Assembly: GCF_017357225.1 (NCBI RefSeq)
Contig: NZ_CP071604.1
Coordinates: 4,266,001 to 4,330,000 of the forward strand
DNA: 64,000 nucleotides
DNA from: Rhizobium binae
GTDB taxonomy: Bacteria; Pseudomonadota; Alphaproteobacteria; Rhizobiales; Rhizobiaceae
Reading direction: 5' to 3'
Part shown: positions 62,060-64,000 of the stretch, piece after piece
How positions within the stretch are numbered: position 1 is the stretch's first letter
How the letters are laid out: each line of letters begins with the position of its first letter
The notes under the pieces: model-generated
Told to the model about the DNA's origin: nothing
Database searches by the model: none
What the model saw: the letters and a program-made list of their open reading frames with translations, nothing else
Position numbers and translations under genes: made by a program

Positions 62060-62862
62060 CAGAGATCGAAATGCGCCGTCACCGGCACATGGTCGGAAGG
62101 CCGGTCCCAGCCGCGCGCTTCCTTCAGGATATCGATGCGCTTGAGATGCGGCCCGAGATCCGATGAGGACCAGATGTGGTCGAGCCGCCGGCCGCGGTCG
62201 GCCGCTTCCCAATCCTTGGCGCGATAGCTCCACCAGGTGTAGAGCTTCTCGCTGATCGGCACATGCTGGCGCATGAGATCGAGCCAGGCGCCGCGTCGCA
62301 TCACCTCGAGCAGCCCGTCGGTTTCGACGGGCGTATGGCTGACGATCTTCAGCAACTGCTTGTGCGACCAGACGTCGTGTTCCAGCGGCGCGATGTTGAG
62401 ATCCCCGACTAGGATGGCCGAAGTATTGGCCTCGCCATTGGCCTTCAAAAGCTTCATCTCCTCGATGAAATCGAGTTTATGGCCGAATTTCGGATTGATC
62501 GTCCGGTCCGGCTCGTCGCCGCCGGCCGGGACGTAAAAATTGTGCAGCCGGATGCGGCGGTTGCCGCGTTCGAAGATCGCCGATATGTGGCGGGCGTCGC
62601 CGACGCCGCAGTAATCCTGCCGGTGATCTTCGGTCAGCGGAATGCGCGAGGCGATCGCCACGCCGTGATAACCCTTCTGACCGTGGATGATGATGTGATC
62701 ATAGCCCATGGCCCGCAAAGGCGCGGCGGGAAAGAGCTCGTTCGGCACCTTGGTTTCCTGCAGGCAGAGAATATCCGGCCGGTGCTTGAGAACGAGCTGC
62801 TCGACGATCGGCATACGCAGCCGTACCGAATTGATATTCCAGGTGGTAATCGAAAAGCTCAT
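62059..62862 (-). CDS. xthA: Exodeoxyribonuclease III
   Basis: A 267-residue DNA repair enzyme (AP endonuclease/3'-5' exonuclease) of the EEP family. It contains 'TTWNINSVRLR' (N-x-N), 'LCLQETK' (catalytic Glu), 'GYHGVAIASR', 'GDLNIAP' (Asp-x-Asn), and 'SDHVPVTAHFDL' (catalytic His) in the expected order. Start ATG 62862. The ribosome-binding site lies inside an imperfect hairpin just upstream. The gene is coupled to the ATP-grasp gene that follows and has lolA 101 bases upstream on the same strand. Confidence 0.96.
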   Translation of the reverse strand: MSFSITTWNINSVRLRMPIVEQLVLKHRPDILCLQETKVPNELFPAAPLRAMGYDHIIIHGQKGYHGVAIASRIPLTEDHRQDYCGVGDARHISAIFERGNRRIRLHNFYVPAGGDEPDRTINPKFGHKLDFIEEMKLLKANGEANTSAILVGDLNIAPLEHDVWSHKQLLKIVSHTPVETDGLLEVMRRGAWLDLMRQHVPISEKLYTWWSYRAKDWEAADRGRRLDHIWSSSDLGPHLKRIDILKEARGWDRPSDHVPVTAHFDL

Positions 62863-62867
62863 GCGGC

Positions 62868-62895
62868 AAGCCCTTTCACTGTCATGAAGGGGCTT
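62868..62895 (-). promoter_or_regulatory. Hairpin covering the xthA ribosome-binding site
   Basis: Minus-strand arms AAGCCCCTTCA and TGAAAGGGCTT (plus-strand 62885-62895 and 62868-62878) pair at 10 of 11 positions with a six-base loop. The AAAGGG of the second arm is the likely Shine-Dalgarno sequence, 8 bases ahead of the ATG, so it would be hidden when the hairpin forms. No T run follows, so it is not a terminator of lolA. Confidence 0.5.
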
Positions 62896-62962
62896 TAGAA
62901 CAAAGGCGGACAGGAGGGAACCGGGCCGCGTGCAAAAGCGTCAGGAGATCAACCGAAAAGCC

Positions 62963-63631
62963 TCAGTCGCGCGATTGCGGCGTGCCGGGAATGCTCTCAT
63001 AGGGAACCCGGAAGACGCGATCATCGAACTGCACGCCGGTCTTGACGTTGAAGATCATCACCGAGGTGTCCTTGCCCTGATTGTCGGTGATCGTCCACTG
63101 ACGCAGGTCATAGGTTTTTGGGTCGAACATCATGGTGATGGTCGAGTTGCCGAACACCGTATTGTTGCCGAGCGCGATCGTCGTCAGGTCCGACTCCTCC
63201 TTGACACCCTTCACCATTCCGGCCGACAGGTCGATATGCTGCGCCAGCAGCAGGCTGAGCGGCGTCTTGGAGAGCGGATAGAGATCCCAGGTCTTGAGCT
63301 TGGTATTGCCGATGGCGACATTCTTGCCGTCGGCAATCACCCGCATCGGCGAAGGGTCGTCATAATTGAAACGCAGCTTGCCGGGGCGCTGGATGAAAAA
63401 TTTGCCGCCGGTCTGCTCGCCGCGCGGGCCGAATTGCACGAACTCGCCCTGCATCGTCGTGACGCCGGAGAAATGGTCGGCAATCGCCTGCGCCGTGCCG
63501 GAGGCGGGCGCCGCCGCCTGCGCAAGGGCGCCGAAGGGAATGGCGCTCGCCATCGCAGCGACGGCGAAAGCGCCGAGAAGATCGCGCCGCGTCATCGTCA
63601 GGCCGGAGAGGGAAGAATCGGAGTTACGCAT
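62963..63631 (-). CDS. lolA: Outer-membrane lipoprotein carrier protein LolA
   Basis: A 222-residue periplasmic protein that carries lipoproteins from LolCDE to the outer membrane. It has a signal peptide of about 38 residues with a twin-arginine-like start ('MTRRDLLGAFAVAAMASAIPFGALAQ'), and the LolA core 'GEFVQFGPRGEQTGGKFFIQRPGKLRFNYDDPSPMRVIADGKNVAIGNTKLKTWDLYPLSKTPLSLLLAQHIDLSAG' and 'KTGVQFDDRVFRVPYES'. The ATG at 63631 is used; an internal ATG 12 codons later (MTRRDLL) would also give a signal peptide. It lies between ftsK and xthA. Confidence 0.93.
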   Translation of the reverse strand: MRNSDSSLSGLTMTRRDLLGAFAVAAMASAIPFGALAQAAAPASGTAQAIADHFSGVTTMQGEFVQFGPRGEQTGGKFFIQRPGKLRFNYDDPSPMRVIADGKNVAIGNTKLKTWDLYPLSKTPLSLLLAQHIDLSAGMVKGVKEESDLTTIALGNNTVFGNSTITMMFDPKTYDLRQWTITDNQGKDTSVMIFNVKTGVQFDDRVFRVPYESIPGTPQSRD

Positions 63632-63771
63632 CTAAAGTCTCCTTTATGCGATCTGCATGCTGCCGAAAGACGGCGTCTTCAAGGCGTTGCGATCGGCCCG
63701 CCAGAGGTAACGGCTTTGCTGCGATCAGGTTTCCGCAAAAGCGGCCCTCTCTGAAATATATGGCTGTTATG

Positions 63772-64000
63772 TCAGCGATCGAGGATGTCGTCTTCGGTCG
63801 GAACCAGGATTTCGCGTTTGCCGGCATGGTTGGCTGGCCCGATGATGCCCTCCTTCTCCATGCGCTCGATCAGCGAGGCGGCTCTGTTATAGCCGATGCC
63901 CAGCCGGCGCTGCACGTAGGAGGTCGACGCCTTGCCGTCACGGAGCACAACGGCGACGGCCTGATCATAGGGATCTTCCGAATCTGAAAGGTTCGACGTG
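63772..64000 (-). CDS. ftsK: DNA translocase FtsK, C-terminal fragment (cut by window edge)
   Basis: The minus strand reads through the right edge and ends at the TGA at 63774-63772. The visible part is the FtsK gamma (winged-helix) domain: '[58 protein letters not shown]'. This domain recognises the chromosome-orienting KOPS sequences and activates XerCD at dif. The remaining motor and membrane domains are beyond the window. It is followed by lolA 140 bases later. Confidence 0.96.
   Translation of the reverse strand, partial: TSNLSDSEDPYDQAVAVVLRDGKASTSYVQRRLGIGYNRAASLIERMEKEGIIGPANHAGKREILVPTEDDILDR

Overview
This window looks like chromosomal DNA of a Rhizobium (R. etli / R. leguminosarum type) alphaproteobacterium. 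The evidence is high-GC coding DNA, rhizobial gene sets (CenR-type response regulator, IalB-like protein, UPF0314, DUF2794, DUF1223, TTG/GTG starts in tightly coupled operons) and several copies of the mosaic palindromic repeats (RIME-like) typical of Rhizobiaceae intergenic DNA. The species is inferred, not demonstrated. Most of the window is ordinary core genome. The accessory or odd parts are an IS1182-family insertion, a frameshifted ohr gene and a hydrogenase-4-like operon.

Layout. 1-4.3 kb: the edge of a probable acetyltransferase gene, typA/bipA and an M3 peptidase (dcp). 4.5-9.5 kb: small genes, exporters (LysE, DMT), a LysR regulator and an ohr gene broken by a one-base deletion. 9.6-16.8 kb: argG, an SDR enzyme, a LysE exporter, a three-gene ABC importer of the ABC_sub_bind/TrpXYZ kind, and rlmN. 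17-21 kb: ialB-like gene, an ECF sigma factor with no anti-sigma gene beside it, YkvA, phhB, a low-molecular-weight phosphatase overlapping thpR tail to tail, and a SGNH esterase divergent from a YbbA-YbbP type ABC pair. 24.5-28.9 kb: a Bax-inhibitor-1 protein whose terminator palindrome has been duplicated by an IS1182-family element, then a GNAT acetyltransferase, DUF2794 and DUF1223 proteins.

29-35 kb: aconitase (acnA), divergent from the cytochrome c maturation operon ccmABCDG; ccmD is only 55 codons. 35.1-42.7 kb: an XRE-type regulator translationally coupled to hyfB-C-E-F-G-I. The membrane arm and the small subunit keep their expected motifs, but the large subunit has lost all four cysteines that bind the NiFe centre. 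This matches the energy-converting-hydrogenase-related (Ehr) complexes rather than a hydrogenase and is the most interesting system here. A DUF4365 protein follows.

43.8-49.2 kb (minus strand): dapF-mtaB-ftsY-ispZ-UPF0314. ftsY carries two inverted copies of a rhizobial palindromic repeat in its acidic linker. 49.6-54.2 kb: ffh, chorismate mutase, rpsP, rimM, trmD, rplS, with an apparent terminator/attenuator between rpsP and rimM. 54.2-64 kb: an amino-acid ABC substrate-binding protein and permease without an ATPase, leuC, a small secreted protein, aldo/keto reductase, L,D-transpeptidase, cenR, a cyclic-nucleotide-binding protein, an ATP-grasp protein, xthA, lolA and the 3' end of ftsK.

All assignments come from reading the sequence and recalling family motifs; no database search or structure prediction was run. 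Starts were chosen by ribosome-binding site, family N-terminus and overlap with the upstream stop codon.
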